Below, in pieces: positions 37,458-45,492 of a stretch of 64,000 nt of DNA; position 1 is the first letter of the stretch, and every line of letters starts with the position of its first letter. The notes beneath the pieces are model-generated. The model ran no database searches. It saw only the letters and a list, made by a program, of their open reading frames with translations, and had not been told where the DNA came from. The translations under genes were made by a program, and so were the position numbers. The DNA is from Rhizobiaceae bacterium. Its GTDB lineage: Bacteria > Pseudomonadota > Alphaproteobacteria > Rhizobiales > Rhizobiaceae. The stretch is taken from the NCBI GenBank assembly GCA_027483885.1, contig JAIXTO010000124.1, positions 1 through 64,000 on the forward strand, given 5' to 3'.

Positions 37458-38468
37458 TTACGTCTTGCGCGCCAGCGAACGCTGCACGAGCATCGCGATG
37501 ATGATGATCGTGCCCTGGATGGCGCCGATCAGGTATTCCGAGATGAAATTCGACAAGAGCATGATGTTGCCGACAAGCTCGAGAATGAAGGCGCCGCAGA
37601 TCGTGCCCCAGACGCGGCCCGCGCCGCCCTTCAGCGCTGTGCCACCGACGACCACTGCCGTGATCGCCTGCAGCTCCCACAACATTCCCGTTGTCGCGGA
37701 CGTGGAGCCGAGGCGCGGCACGTAAAGCAGCACGGCAATGGCGACGCAGAGCCCCTGGATGATGAAGGCCATCGTGCGCACCCGGTCGACCGCGATGCCG
37801 GAATAACGCGCGACATCCCGGCTCGAACCGACAGCTGTTACATGGCGGCCATAACGGGTGCGGTACAGGATGAAGGCAGCAATTGCGGTGACGATGAGGA
37901 TGACGAGGATCGGCACCGGAAGTCCCAGCACCGAACCGAAATAGGCCGGCCGATAAAGCGCCTGCTGTTCGGCCGAGCGCAGCGTGATGGCACCGCCTTG
38001 GCTCAGCCACGTGGTCAAGCCGCGATAGATGCCCATGGTGCCAAGCGTTGCGATAAACGGTTCGATACGGCCGAGTGTGGTGATGAGGCCGTTCACCAGC
38101 CCGCAGAGCGACCCGATGACGAGCGTCAGTACCATGGCCGCCAGAAGCATCAGCCCCGGATCGGCGATCACACCGGAATTCATGAACAGGATCATGATGC
38201 TGGCGACAAACGCCACCATGGAGCCGACGGAGAGATCGAGATCGCCCGAGGAGATGACGAAGGTGGCGCCGACCGCGATGATGGCGATGAAGGCCGAGCG
38301 TGTCGCGACATTGGAGAGGTTGTTCAGCCCGATAAAATTCGGGTTGACCATGGCGCCGACGATGAGCAGCAGAAACAGCGCTGCAAACGGGGCGACAGCC
38401 CGAAGATCGATATCGCGCCAGGTTCTGGCCCGGCGAGGGCTTGCATCCGCTTGGGTGTCGCTCGTCAT
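37458..38468 (-). CDS. Sugar ABC transporter permease, RbsC-like
   Basis: A 336-aa inner-membrane permease with about ten hydrophobic segments. Signatures of the RbsC/XylH/AraH group: ATRSAFIAIIAVGATFVISSGDLDLSVGSMVAF and the loop YGRHVTAVGSSRDVARYSGI, the ATPase-contacting region. It follows the ATPase gene by 88 bp and precedes the sugar-binding protein gene. Confidence 0.9.
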   Translation of the reverse strand: MTSDTQADASPRRARTWRDIDLRAVAPFAALFLLLIVGAMVNPNFIGLNNLSNVATRSAFIAIIAVGATFVISSGDLDLSVGSMVAFVASIMILFMNSGVIADPGLMLLAAMVLTLVIGSLCGLVNGLITTLGRIEPFIATLGTMGIYRGLTTWLSQGGAITLRSAEQQALYRPAYFGSVLGLPVPILVILIVTAIAAFILYRTRYGRHVTAVGSSRDVARYSGIAVDRVRTMAFIIQGLCVAIAVLLYVPRLGSTSATTGMLWELQAITAVVVGGTALKGGAGRVWGTICGAFILELVGNIMLLSNFISEYLIGAIQGTIIIIAMLVQRSLARKT

Positions 38469-38556
38469 GTGTTCCCTGGCTCCCCGGCAGATCCCGCATC
38501 CGGCGGTCTGCCTTTCGTCGTCTTGTTTTCACTGCCCTTGAGACGGGCTTTTTGTC

Positions 38557-40083
38557 TCAGCTTGCCAACTGCCGCCGAAGGCCGGCCGCATAACGCATGA
38601 TCTGCTGCTCGGAAATTTCCTCACCCTCGAGCATGCCGACGATCCGCCCCTCGCGCATGACCGCAACGCGGGTGCAAAGGCCGATTACCTCGGGCATTTC
38701 CGAGGAGACCACGATGATCGAGCGGCCCTCGCGGGCAAGCGCTGCAATGAAATGATAGATCTGCTGCTTGGTGCCGACATCGATGCCGCGCGTCGGCTCA
38801 TCGATGATGATGATGTTGGGCTCGATTTCCATGATCTTGGCGAGCAGCAGTTTTTGCTGATTGCCGCCCGACATGCGCCCTGCCCGCACATGATCGTCGC
38901 GCACGCGGATATCAAAACGCCGCTTTGCCCGCAGCATCGCCTTCGCCTCGCTTTTCGGATCGAGATAACCGTGGCGAAGGTGCTGGTCGATGGCCTGCAG
39001 CGTGAGGTTGACCGTCATGCCCTCGCCGAGCAGCAGGCCCCGCCCCTTGCGGTCCTTCGTCATGTAGGCGAGACCTTCGGCATTTGCCGCGCGAAAATCA
39101 CCCGGCACGAGACGCTTGCCACGGATCGCCACCTCGCCGGATGCGCGCTGGCGCAGACCGGCCACCGCCTCCATCAGTTCGGTGCGCCCGGAGCCGATCA
39201 GGCCGGAAAAGCCCAGAACCTCGCCCTTGCGCAGGTCAAACGACGCGTCGCGCACGTAACCGGTGGACAAGCCCTTAACCGAGAGCACCACCTCTTCATC
39301 GACATCAGGCTCATGTTTTGCCGGATAAAGGCTCGATAGCTCGCGCCCGACCATCAGTTGGGCGATCGCCTCACCATCCAGCGCTGTGGTCGGCGCGGTT
39401 TTGACCCATTGGCCATCGCGCAGCACGGTGACGCGGTCGGTGAGTTCCATGACCTCGTCCAGCTTGTGGGAGACGAAAACGAAGCTCGTGCCCTTTTCGC
39501 GCAGCTTGCGCACCTCGCGAAACAGGATCGCCGTTTCATCGCGAGACAGAACCGCCGTCGGCTCGTCCATGAAGATGATGCGGGCATCGCGGCTGATGGC
39601 CTTGGCGATTTCCACCATCTGCTTGTCGGCAACGGCGAGCGACCCGATGAGCGCATTTTCATCGATATGCGAGCCCAGTTCATCCAGCACGCGGCGCGTT
39701 TGCCGGCGCATGAAACGACGATCCAGAATGCCGAAACGGCTGACTTCGCGGCCGAGATAAAGACTTTCCGCCACCGTCAGGTGTTCGGCGAGATTAAATT
39801 CCTGATGGATGATGACAATGCCGAGGCTTTCGGCCGCACCATTGCGCGGCAGCACCACCGGCTCGCCATCGAGAAGGATACGACCCGAGGTCGGCTGTTC
39901 GAAGCCGGAGAGGATTTTGACGAGCGTGGATTTGCCCGCACCGTTTTCGCCCATCAGCGCATGGATTTCGCCCGGCGCCACGTCGAAATCGACGCTGAAC
40001 AGCACCTGCACTTCGCCAAAAGATTTGGAGACACGCTCCCCTACGAGCACGGGTTGCCGCGCCTCGTCCCTGCCCGCTATCAT
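38557..40083 (-). CDS. Sugar ABC transporter ATP-binding protein (two ATPase domains), RbsA-like
   Basis: A 508-aa tandem ATPase. The N-terminal domain has Walker [11 protein letters not shown] and the Walker B D-E (IIFMDEPTAVLSRDE); the C-terminal domain has a degenerate first motif (FSGLIGSGRTELMEA) and Walker B IIIDEPTRGIDVG, as in RbsA/MglA/XylG. The start at 40083 has GGGGAGAG five bases upstream; the frame extends to 40119, but that would leave no space for a ribosome-binding site because an operator begins three bases beyond. It is the first gene of the importer and divergent from its likely LacI regulator. Confidence 0.92.
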   Translation of the reverse strand: MIAGRDEARQPVLVGERVSKSFGEVQVLFSVDFDVAPGEIHALMGENGAGKSTLVKILSGFEQPTSGRILLDGEPVVLPRNGAAESLGIVIIHQEFNLAEHLTVAESLYLGREVSRFGILDRRFMRRQTRRVLDELGSHIDENALIGSLAVADKQMVEIAKAISRDARIIFMDEPTAVLSRDETAILFREVRKLREKGTSFVFVSHKLDEVMELTDRVTVLRDGQWVKTAPTTALDGEAIAQLMVGRELSSLYPAKHEPDVDEEVVLSVKGLSTGYVRDASFDLRKGEVLGFSGLIGSGRTELMEAVAGLRQRASGEVAIRGKRLVPGDFRAANAEGLAYMTKDRKGRGLLLGEGMTVNLTLQAIDQHLRHGYLDPKSEAKAMLRAKRRFDIRVRDDHVRAGRMSGGNQQKLLLAKIMEIEPNIIIIDEPTRGIDVGTKQQIYHFIAALAREGRSIIVVSSEMPEVIGLCTRVAVMREGRIVGMLEGEEISEQQIMRYAAGLRRQLAS

Positions 40084-40121
40084 GCAAACTCTCCCCGGCA
40101 GCTCCTCAACCGCCGACATTT

Positions 40122-40137
40122 GTGTAAACCTTTACAC
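40122..40137. promoter_or_regulatory. LacI-type operator 1 of the sugar importer
   Basis: GTGTAAACCTTTACAC: TGTAAA and TTTACA arms around CC, extended by G/C on each side. It lies 39 bp upstream of the ATPase ATG. Its centre is 21 bp from that of operator 2, two helical turns, so both could be bound on one face. Confidence 0.7.
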
Positions 40138-40140
40138 GCC

Positions 40141-40160
40141 CAATGTAAAGGTTTACATTG
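40141..40160. promoter_or_regulatory. LacI-type operator 2 of the sugar importer
   Basis: CAATGTAAAGGTTTACATTG: 9-bp perfect arms around GG. It is the better palindrome of the pair and the same TGTAAA-N2-TTTACA core as operator 1. It lies in the intergenic region between the divergent ATPase and LacI genes, so one repressor could control both. Confidence 0.75.
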
Positions 40161-40263
40161 CGTGAAATCAGGGGATTATCAGCCGTATCAGGCTTCCTCT
40201 CGCCTGTTTGCACCGCTAACGTCTCCGGCTATCCGGGCGTCCAAGGCCGGATACCTCCAGCAG

Positions 40264-41301
40264 ATGGTCGCCCAAGCCTTGTCCAGTTCCGCGCCAGCCA
40301 CAATCGAAGATGTTGCACGCCTCGCCGAGGTGTCGATTGCAACGGTCAGCCGCGCCATCCACATGCCGGACAAGGTGGCGAAATCGACCCGCCAGCGCGT
40401 CAATCAGGCCATTGCGATCACCGGCTACACCACCAATGCCATGGCGCGTTCGCTGCGCATGGGCCGCTCCAACATGATTTTGGTGCTGGCGCCTGATATC
40501 GGTGACCCCAATTTTTCCTCGATCCTGATCGGGCTGGAAAACGAGGCGCGCGCCCATGGTTATGGCGTGCTGATCGGCCATACGCAGAACGACCCGGAGC
40601 GCGGGTTGGAATACCTGAAATTTCTAAGCTCCAGTCAGGCGGCCGGCATGGTGCTGTTTACCGGCCATCAGCCGTTCGGCCATCAGGTGATGACGGAACG
40701 GCTGCCGCCGTCCGTTGCCGTGTTCGAGCCGGTCTTCGGCAGCGCGACGCCCTATGTAGGCGTGGACGATCAGGCCGGCGGGCGAAAGGCGGCGGAACAT
40801 CTTCTCTCATCCGGCCACCGCCGCATTGCCTTTATCGGCGACAGCAAGACCCGGCTTGGCCACCAGCGCCGCCGCAAGGGATATGATCTCGCCATGGATG
40901 CCGCGCGCATCGCGCCCGATCAGCGCATGGTTCTCGATGGCGATGGCACGATCGAAAGCGGTCGCCTTGCCGTCGAACAACTCTTCATGCGCGATACGCT
41001 GCCGACGGCCTTCTGCTGCGTCAACGATGCAACAGCGCTTGGCGTTCTCAGCGGACTTTCGGCGCGCGGCTATGATCTGCCACGGGATTTTTCGGTGATC
41101 GGCTTCGATGACGTGCCACAGGCAACCTATGTGAAGCCGGCGCTCACCACCATCCGCCAGCCGCGCTCGGCCATCGGCCGCCAGGCGATGGCGCTGCTGC
41201 TCGAAAATCTTGGCCAGACGGCAGCGCCAGAGCATCGCGAGATCCTCATCCTTCCGGATCTCATCGTGCGCGGATCGGTGACTGAACCGGGAAGGCGTTA
41301 A
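40264..41301 (+). CDS. LacI-family regulator of the sugar importer
   Basis: A 345-aa LacI/GalR repressor. The helix-turn-helix is TIEDVARLAEVSIATVSRAIHMPDKV (residues about 13-38), then the hinge and a periplasmic-binding-like domain with GVDDQAGGRKAAEHLLSSGHRRIAFIGD and VIGFDDVPQATYVKPALTTIRQ. The ATG at 40264 gives the usual family start; a GTG at 40162 is in frame. It is divergent from the RbsABC-like importer, and the space between holds two palindromic operators. A mutual promoter is likely. The effector is probably the imported sugar. Confidence 0.9.
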   Translation: MVAQALSSSAPATIEDVARLAEVSIATVSRAIHMPDKVAKSTRQRVNQAIAITGYTTNAMARSLRMGRSNMILVLAPDIGDPNFSSILIGLENEARAHGYGVLIGHTQNDPERGLEYLKFLSSSQAAGMVLFTGHQPFGHQVMTERLPPSVAVFEPVFGSATPYVGVDDQAGGRKAAEHLLSSGHRRIAFIGDSKTRLGHQRRRKGYDLAMDAARIAPDQRMVLDGDGTIESGRLAVEQLFMRDTLPTAFCCVNDATALGVLSGLSARGYDLPRDFSVIGFDDVPQATYVKPALTTIRQPRSAIGRQAMALLLENLGQTAAPEHREILILPDLIVRGSVTEPGRR

Positions 41302-41321
41302 GCGGAAAGTTCGAACGAAAA

Positions 41322-41347
41322 AGCCGGGGCACCTTGGCGCCCCGGCT
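41322..41347 (-). terminator. Intrinsic terminator of xylA
   Basis: A 9-bp stem AGCCGGGGC/GCCCCGGCT with loop ACCTTGGC; on the minus strand it is followed by TTTTTCG. It lies 24 bp past the xylA stop. The opposite orientation lacks a T-run, so it mostly serves xylA. Confidence 0.85.
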
Positions 41348-41371
41348 CAACGTTAGACATGAAACGCTGGA

Positions 41372-42682
41372 TCAGACGTAGCGGTTGACGACGTTTTCCA
41401 GAAGTTCCTGCTGGCCGGATTTCGGCTGCGGGTTGATGTCCTTGGCTTCGACATGCGCTGCGATCTCATCGAGCGACAGCTCGCCGCGCAGCATCTTCTG
41501 GCTTTCGCTGGAAGCCCAGCCGGCATAACGGGAATCAAGCGGCCCCGAGAGCGCCTTGTCCTCGATCATCTTGGCTGCCGCCTTCAGGCCGCGGGCGCAG
41601 CAATCCATGCCGCCGATATGGCCGATCAGCAGGTCTGCCGGATCGATGGACTGGCGGCGCAGCTTGGCGTCGAAGTTGGTGCCACCCGTGGTGAAGCCGC
41701 CGCCGGCCAGAACCTGATAATAGGCGAGCGCCATTTCCGGGACGTTGTTGGGGAACTGGTCGGTATCCCAGCCGGACTGGTAGTCGTTGCGGTTCATGTC
41801 GATGGAACCGAAGATGCCGAGCGCATTGGCAAGCGCCAGTTCGTGCTCGAACGTGTGGCCGGCCAAGATAGCGTGGCCCTGCTCGATGTTCACCTTCACC
41901 TCGTTTTCCAGACCGTACTTTTTGAGGAAGCCGTAAACGGTGGCGACGTCATAGTCGTACTGGTGCTTGGAAGGCTCCTGCGGCTTCGGTTCGATGAGGA
42001 TGGCGCCCTTGAAACCGATCTTGTGCTTGTATTCCACAACGAGGTTGAGGAAGCGGCCCATCTGGTCCAGTTCCTTCTTGAGGTCCGTATTGAGGAGGGT
42101 TTCATAACCTTCGCGGCCGCCCCACAGCACATAGTTCTCGCCACCGAGACGCTGGGTCGCATCCATGCAGGTTTTGACCGTTGCAGCCGCAAAGGCAAAG
42201 ACTTCCGGATCCGGGTTGGTCGCAGCACCCGACATGTAGCGGCGATGCGAGAACATGTTCGCCGTGCCCCACAGAAGCTTCACGCCGGTTTCGGCCTGCT
42301 TCTTTTCGAAGTGATCGACGATTTCGTTGAGGTTCTTGGTGTTCTCGGCAAAATTGCTGCCTTCCGGGCGCACGTCGGCATCGTGGAAGCAATAATAGGG
42401 CGCGCCGAGCAGCTGGAAAAATTCAAAGGCCACATCGGCCTTGAGTTTTGCCGCATCCATCGTGTCCTTGAACCACGGACGCTCGAACGTGTTACCGCCG
42501 AAGGGATCGGTGCCCGGCCACACGAACGTGTGCCAATAGGCAACGGCAAAACGCAGATGGTCTTCCATGCGCTTGCCCAGCACGATTTCGTCCGGCTGGT
42601 AATGACGGAAGGCCAGCGGATTGGTGCTGTCTGGACCTTCATACTGAATTTTTGCGATATCGCCGAAAAAGCCTGTCGACAT
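41372..42682 (-). CDS. xylA: Xylose isomerase
   Basis: A 436-aa class-II xylose isomerase converting D-xylose to D-xylulose. Motifs: [25 protein letters not shown] with the catalytic His, [44 protein letters not shown] with metal ligands, [18 protein letters not shown] and [21 protein letters not shown]. An AAGGAGG ribosome-binding site precedes the ATG. It follows xylB by 161 bp, in which a RIME-like repeat sits, so expression may be partly independent. The LacI-type regulator lies at the head of the cluster. Confidence 0.97.
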   Translation of the reverse strand: MSTGFFGDIAKIQYEGPDSTNPLAFRHYQPDEIVLGKRMEDHLRFAVAYWHTFVWPGTDPFGGNTFERPWFKDTMDAAKLKADVAFEFFQLLGAPYYCFHDADVRPEGSNFAENTKNLNEIVDHFEKKQAETGVKLLWGTANMFSHRRYMSGAATNPDPEVFAFAAATVKTCMDATQRLGGENYVLWGGREGYETLLNTDLKKELDQMGRFLNLVVEYKHKIGFKGAILIEPKPQEPSKHQYDYDVATVYGFLKKYGLENEVKVNIEQGHAILAGHTFEHELALANALGIFGSIDMNRNDYQSGWDTDQFPNNVPEMALAYYQVLAGGGFTTGGTNFDAKLRRQSIDPADLLIGHIGGMDCCARGLKAAAKMIEDKALSGPLDSRYAGWASSESQKMLRGELSLDEIAAHVEAKDINPQPKSGQQELLENVVNRYV

Positions 42683-42737
42683 GGGTGGTTCCTCCTTGGT
42701 GGTTCGTTGAATAAAATAGAGAGCATTGCGGGTGAGG

Positions 42738-42840
42738 CCCCCTCACCCTGCCCTCTCCCCGCGGGGGAGAGGGGAAATCGGCGCGTGCCGCTTGTCCCTT
42801 CTCCCCTCGGGGAGAAGGTGCCGGCAGGCGGATGAGGGGG
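42738..42840. repeat. RIME-like palindromic repeat, copy 2, between xylB and xylA
   Basis: Palindromes CCCTCTCCCCGC/GGGGGAGAGGGG (42750-42774) and CCTTCTCCCC/GGGGAGAAGG (42799-42820), flanked by CCCCCTCA and TGAGGGGG ends that are inverted copies of each other. The structure could stabilise or split the xyl transcript. Of the three copies in the window, this is the one lying within an apparent operon. Confidence 0.75.
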
Positions 42841-42843
42841 ATC

Positions 42844-44298
42844 TCAGCCGCCAAGCGACCGGATCGCCGGATAGAGCGCCCGATACCGGCCGTAGGCCGC
42901 ATCATAGGCTCCGGTTAGCGTCGAAACCGGCTCCACCGTCTCGGCCGTGACTGGCGCGGTGCAGACGGAAAGCGGATCGGCACCGGTTGCGGCAATCAGC
43001 CCGAGACGGGCGGCCCCGAAGGCTGCGCCGAAATCGCCGTCGGCTGGAATATCGACGGGAACGCCGAGTGCCGTTGCAATCGAGGCCAGCCAGTAGCGCG
43101 AGCGTGAGCCGCCGCCGATGGCCGTGACACGGTCGATGCGGGTGCCGGCGGATTTCAGCGCCTCCAGGCTGTCGCGGATGGCGAAGGTGACACCTTCCAT
43201 CACGGCCTGGGTGAGTGCTGCGCGGTCGGTCTCATGGCCAAGGCCGATGAAGGCACCGCGGATTTTTGCGTCATTGTGCGGAGTACGTTCGCCCGAGAGA
43301 TACGGCAGGAAGGTGACGCCGGTCGGGGCATGCAGGGTGTCGCCCACTTCGGCGGCCAGTTCGCCGGCGGTCTTAGCCGTCACTTTTGCATACCAGTTCA
43401 GCGCATCGGTTGCCGAGAGAATGACACCCATCTGGTGCCAGGTATTGGGCAGGGCGTGGCAGAAGGCATGCACGGCGCTTTCAGGCTTTGGCAGATAAGA
43501 GCCGTTTGCGGCAAACAGCACGCCGGATGTGCCAAGCGACACGAAGGCATGACCTTCCGCCACCGTTCCCATGCCGCAGGCAGAGGCGGCGTTATCGCCG
43601 GCACCGCCGGCAATCACGACGCTTTGTGTCATGCCCCAGGATGCGGCAAGCTCGGGGCGAAGACGACCGGCCTCGGCCGTGCCTTCCACCAGCGCCGGCA
43701 TCTGCGCCCGCGTCAGGTCCGTGGCCTCCAGAAGCTCATCGGACCAGGCGCGCTTGCCGGTATCGAGCCAGGAGGTGCCGGCCGAATCCGACATTTCGGA
43801 GATATGCTCACCCGACAGCCAGAGGCGCAGAAAATCCTTCGGCAGCAGCACCTTTGCAACCTTGGCAAAAATCTCCGGTTCGTTGTTTTTCACCCAGACG
43901 AGTTTCGGGGCGGTAAAACCGGGAAATACGATATTGCCGGTCAAGGCGCGAAAACGCGGATCGGCATCGAGGCTTGCGGCCTCCGCAAAAGAGCGGGTGT
44001 CATTCCACAGGATGCAGGGACGCAGAACCTTGTCTTCGGCATCGATCAGCGTTGCGCCATGCATGTGACCGGAAAGGCCGATGCCGCGAACGGCTGCCAG
44101 CGCTTCGCCATGGGTGGCCTTCAGGCCTGCAACGGCTTCTTCCGTTGCACGGATCCAGTCGGCCGGGTTCTGCTCCGACCAGCCGGGATGGGGCCGCGAA
44201 ACATCGATGGCGGCGGTGGCCGAGCCGATGACGCGCTGGTCCGCATCGATCAACATGGCTTTGACGCCGGACGTGCCGAGATCGAGACCGAGATACAT
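42844..44298 (-). CDS. xylB: Xylulokinase
   Basis: A 484-aa FGGY-family sugar kinase that phosphorylates D-xylulose. ATP-binding signature GLDLGTSGVKAML at the N-terminus; DADQRV and the catalytic D in SGHMHGATLIDAEDKVLRPCILWND; GAGDNAASACGMG; and the C-terminal adenosine motif TAIGGGSRSRYWLASIA. The start at 44298 has GGAGG nine bases upstream; the annotated frame reaches 44316 but that adds only MRRTDI. It follows xylR by 27 bp and precedes xylA. Confidence 0.96.
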   Translation of the reverse strand: MYLGLDLGTSGVKAMLIDADQRVIGSATAAIDVSRPHPGWSEQNPADWIRATEEAVAGLKATHGEALAAVRGIGLSGHMHGATLIDAEDKVLRPCILWNDTRSFAEAASLDADPRFRALTGNIVFPGFTAPKLVWVKNNEPEIFAKVAKVLLPKDFLRLWLSGEHISEMSDSAGTSWLDTGKRAWSDELLEATDLTRAQMPALVEGTAEAGRLRPELAASWGMTQSVVIAGGAGDNAASACGMGTVAEGHAFVSLGTSGVLFAANGSYLPKPESAVHAFCHALPNTWHQMGVILSATDALNWYAKVTAKTAGELAAEVGDTLHAPTGVTFLPYLSGERTPHNDAKIRGAFIGLGHETDRAALTQAVMEGVTFAIRDSLEALKSAGTRIDRVTAIGGGSRSRYWLASIATALGVPVDIPADGDFGAAFGAARLGLIAATGADPLSVCTAPVTAETVEPVSTLTGAYDAAYGRYRALYPAIRSLGG

Positions 44299-44325
44299 GA
44301 TGTCTGTCCTCCTCATGCCTGCCGC

Positions 44326-45351
44326 TCAGGGCAGGTTGTCTTTCAGAAAAATGTCGATGCGGATACGCTCCTGCGCCTCCACCACTTTTGAACCATCCGC
44401 TGCCGCCTTCAGAACCCGGATGGCGCTTCGCACCTCGTGGCCGGCATCCTGATTGAGCACGGCATCGATCAGATCAGCCACAAGTGCCAAACGTGTGACA
44501 TCGGTGAGTTCGTGCAGGATGACGACCGGCCGCATTTGCGTAGGCAGCCGCTCGATGGCCCGGATGAGCCCGCGATTGCCCGCGCCAAAACTGTAGATGC
44601 CGCAGAGATCGCCATGGGCGGCAAGCGCCTCCTCGACCATGCGTTCGGCGGTCGCCGGATCATCGCGCCCTTCGACGGGAGCAAGGATCGCGCGCTCGGG
44701 AAACCGCTCAGTCATGACGGCGGAAAACCCCTGCAGACGTTCGCGGTGGTCGCGCACCATCAGCGAGCCCGCAAGCGGCAGAACCGGCCCTGCCCGACCC
44801 GACAGGAACCTGCCGGTCAACATGCCGGCGGTGCGGCCAGCGGCGATATTGTCGATGCCGGCATAATGCGTGCGGGCCGTGCCGCCGAGATCGGAAACGA
44901 GCGTGACGACCGCAATGCCCGCCGCAAGCAGGTTTTCGGCGGCCGCGCGCACTTCGGCGGCATCGATCGCGACAAACGCGACGCCATCCGGCATACCCGC
45001 TTGCGCGTCTTCGAGAGCCGCCACCAGCGCGCCCGTATCGAAGGCGGGAACGTCGACAATGCGGATTGCCATACGCTCGCCCGATGCGCGCCGTGCTGCC
45101 TGCTCCACTTCGGCGCGAAGGCCGATCATGAAGGAATTGTCATTGGCCGGCAGAATGAAGGTGAACGTATAGACCCGGCCCTTGGCAAGATTGGCGGCGG
45201 CCACATCGCGCACGAAACCAAGGGCTGTGACCGCCTCTTCCACGCGCAGCCGCGTCACCTCGCGCACGCCCGCTCTTCCGTTCAACACACGGTCGACGGT
45301 GGCAAGGCTGACGCCTGCATGGGCTGCGATATCGTGAACCGTGGGCTTCAT
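44326..45351 (-). CDS. xylR: LacI-family regulator of the xyl cluster
   Basis: A 341-aa LacI-type repressor. Helix-turn-helix TVHDIAAHAGVSLATVDRVLN; effector domain with TFILPANDNSFMIGLRAEVE, HYAGIDNIAAGRTAGMLTG and SFGAGNRGLIRAI. The V-D-R-V-L-N form of the HTH end and the length place it in the group common in rhizobial sugar loci. Position upstream of xylB (27 bp) suggests a single transcript xylR-xylB-xylA and regulation by xylose; that ligand is inferred from context, not from the sequence. The symbol denotes role, not homology to the AraC-type XylR of E. coli. Confidence 0.85.
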   Translation of the reverse strand: MKPTVHDIAAHAGVSLATVDRVLNGRAGVREVTRLRVEEAVTALGFVRDVAAANLAKGRVYTFTFILPANDNSFMIGLRAEVEQAARRASGERMAIRIVDVPAFDTGALVAALEDAQAGMPDGVAFVAIDAAEVRAAAENLLAAGIAVVTLVSDLGGTARTHYAGIDNIAAGRTAGMLTGRFLSGRAGPVLPLAGSLMVRDHRERLQGFSAVMTERFPERAILAPVEGRDDPATAERMVEEALAAHGDLCGIYSFGAGNRGLIRAIERLPTQMRPVVILHELTDVTRLALVADLIDAVLNQDAGHEVRSAIRVLKAAADGSKVVEAQERIRIDIFLKDNLP

Positions 45352-45430
45352 GTTTCCTCCGCGAGAACACATAACGCCAGATCTGAGGTACGTAAATCAA
45401 AATTTCGGAAACGACCACATCCATAAACGA

Positions 45431-45453
45431 GAAAGGCCGCCGCGTGAGCGGCG
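45431..45453 (-). terminator. Intrinsic terminator of the EmrAB-like operon
   Basis: CGCCGC/GCGGCG stem with the loop TCAC, followed on the minus strand by GCCTTTC. It lies 40 bp past the MFS stop. The T-run is short, so efficiency is probably moderate. Confidence 0.55.
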
Positions 45454-45492
45454 ACCCTTCGTCGGCGGTGGATCTCTTAAAGGGATGGAGGA

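Noticed and set aside
36439-38532. A 697-residue reading frame running through the permease region in another frame
   Set aside because: Only its last 314 residues are a real sugar-binding protein with its own ATG, signal peptide and ribosome-binding site. The rest is an out-of-frame His/Arg-rich reading of the permease gene.
39358-41301. A 647-residue plus-strand frame across the ATPase gene and LacI
   Set aside because: The first 300 residues are antisense to the ATPase gene and have no domain; the LacI protein begins at 40264.
43234-44391. Long plus-strand frames opposite xylA and xylB
   Set aside because: They are complements of the kinase and isomerase genes; high-GC coding sequence commonly leaves such open frames.
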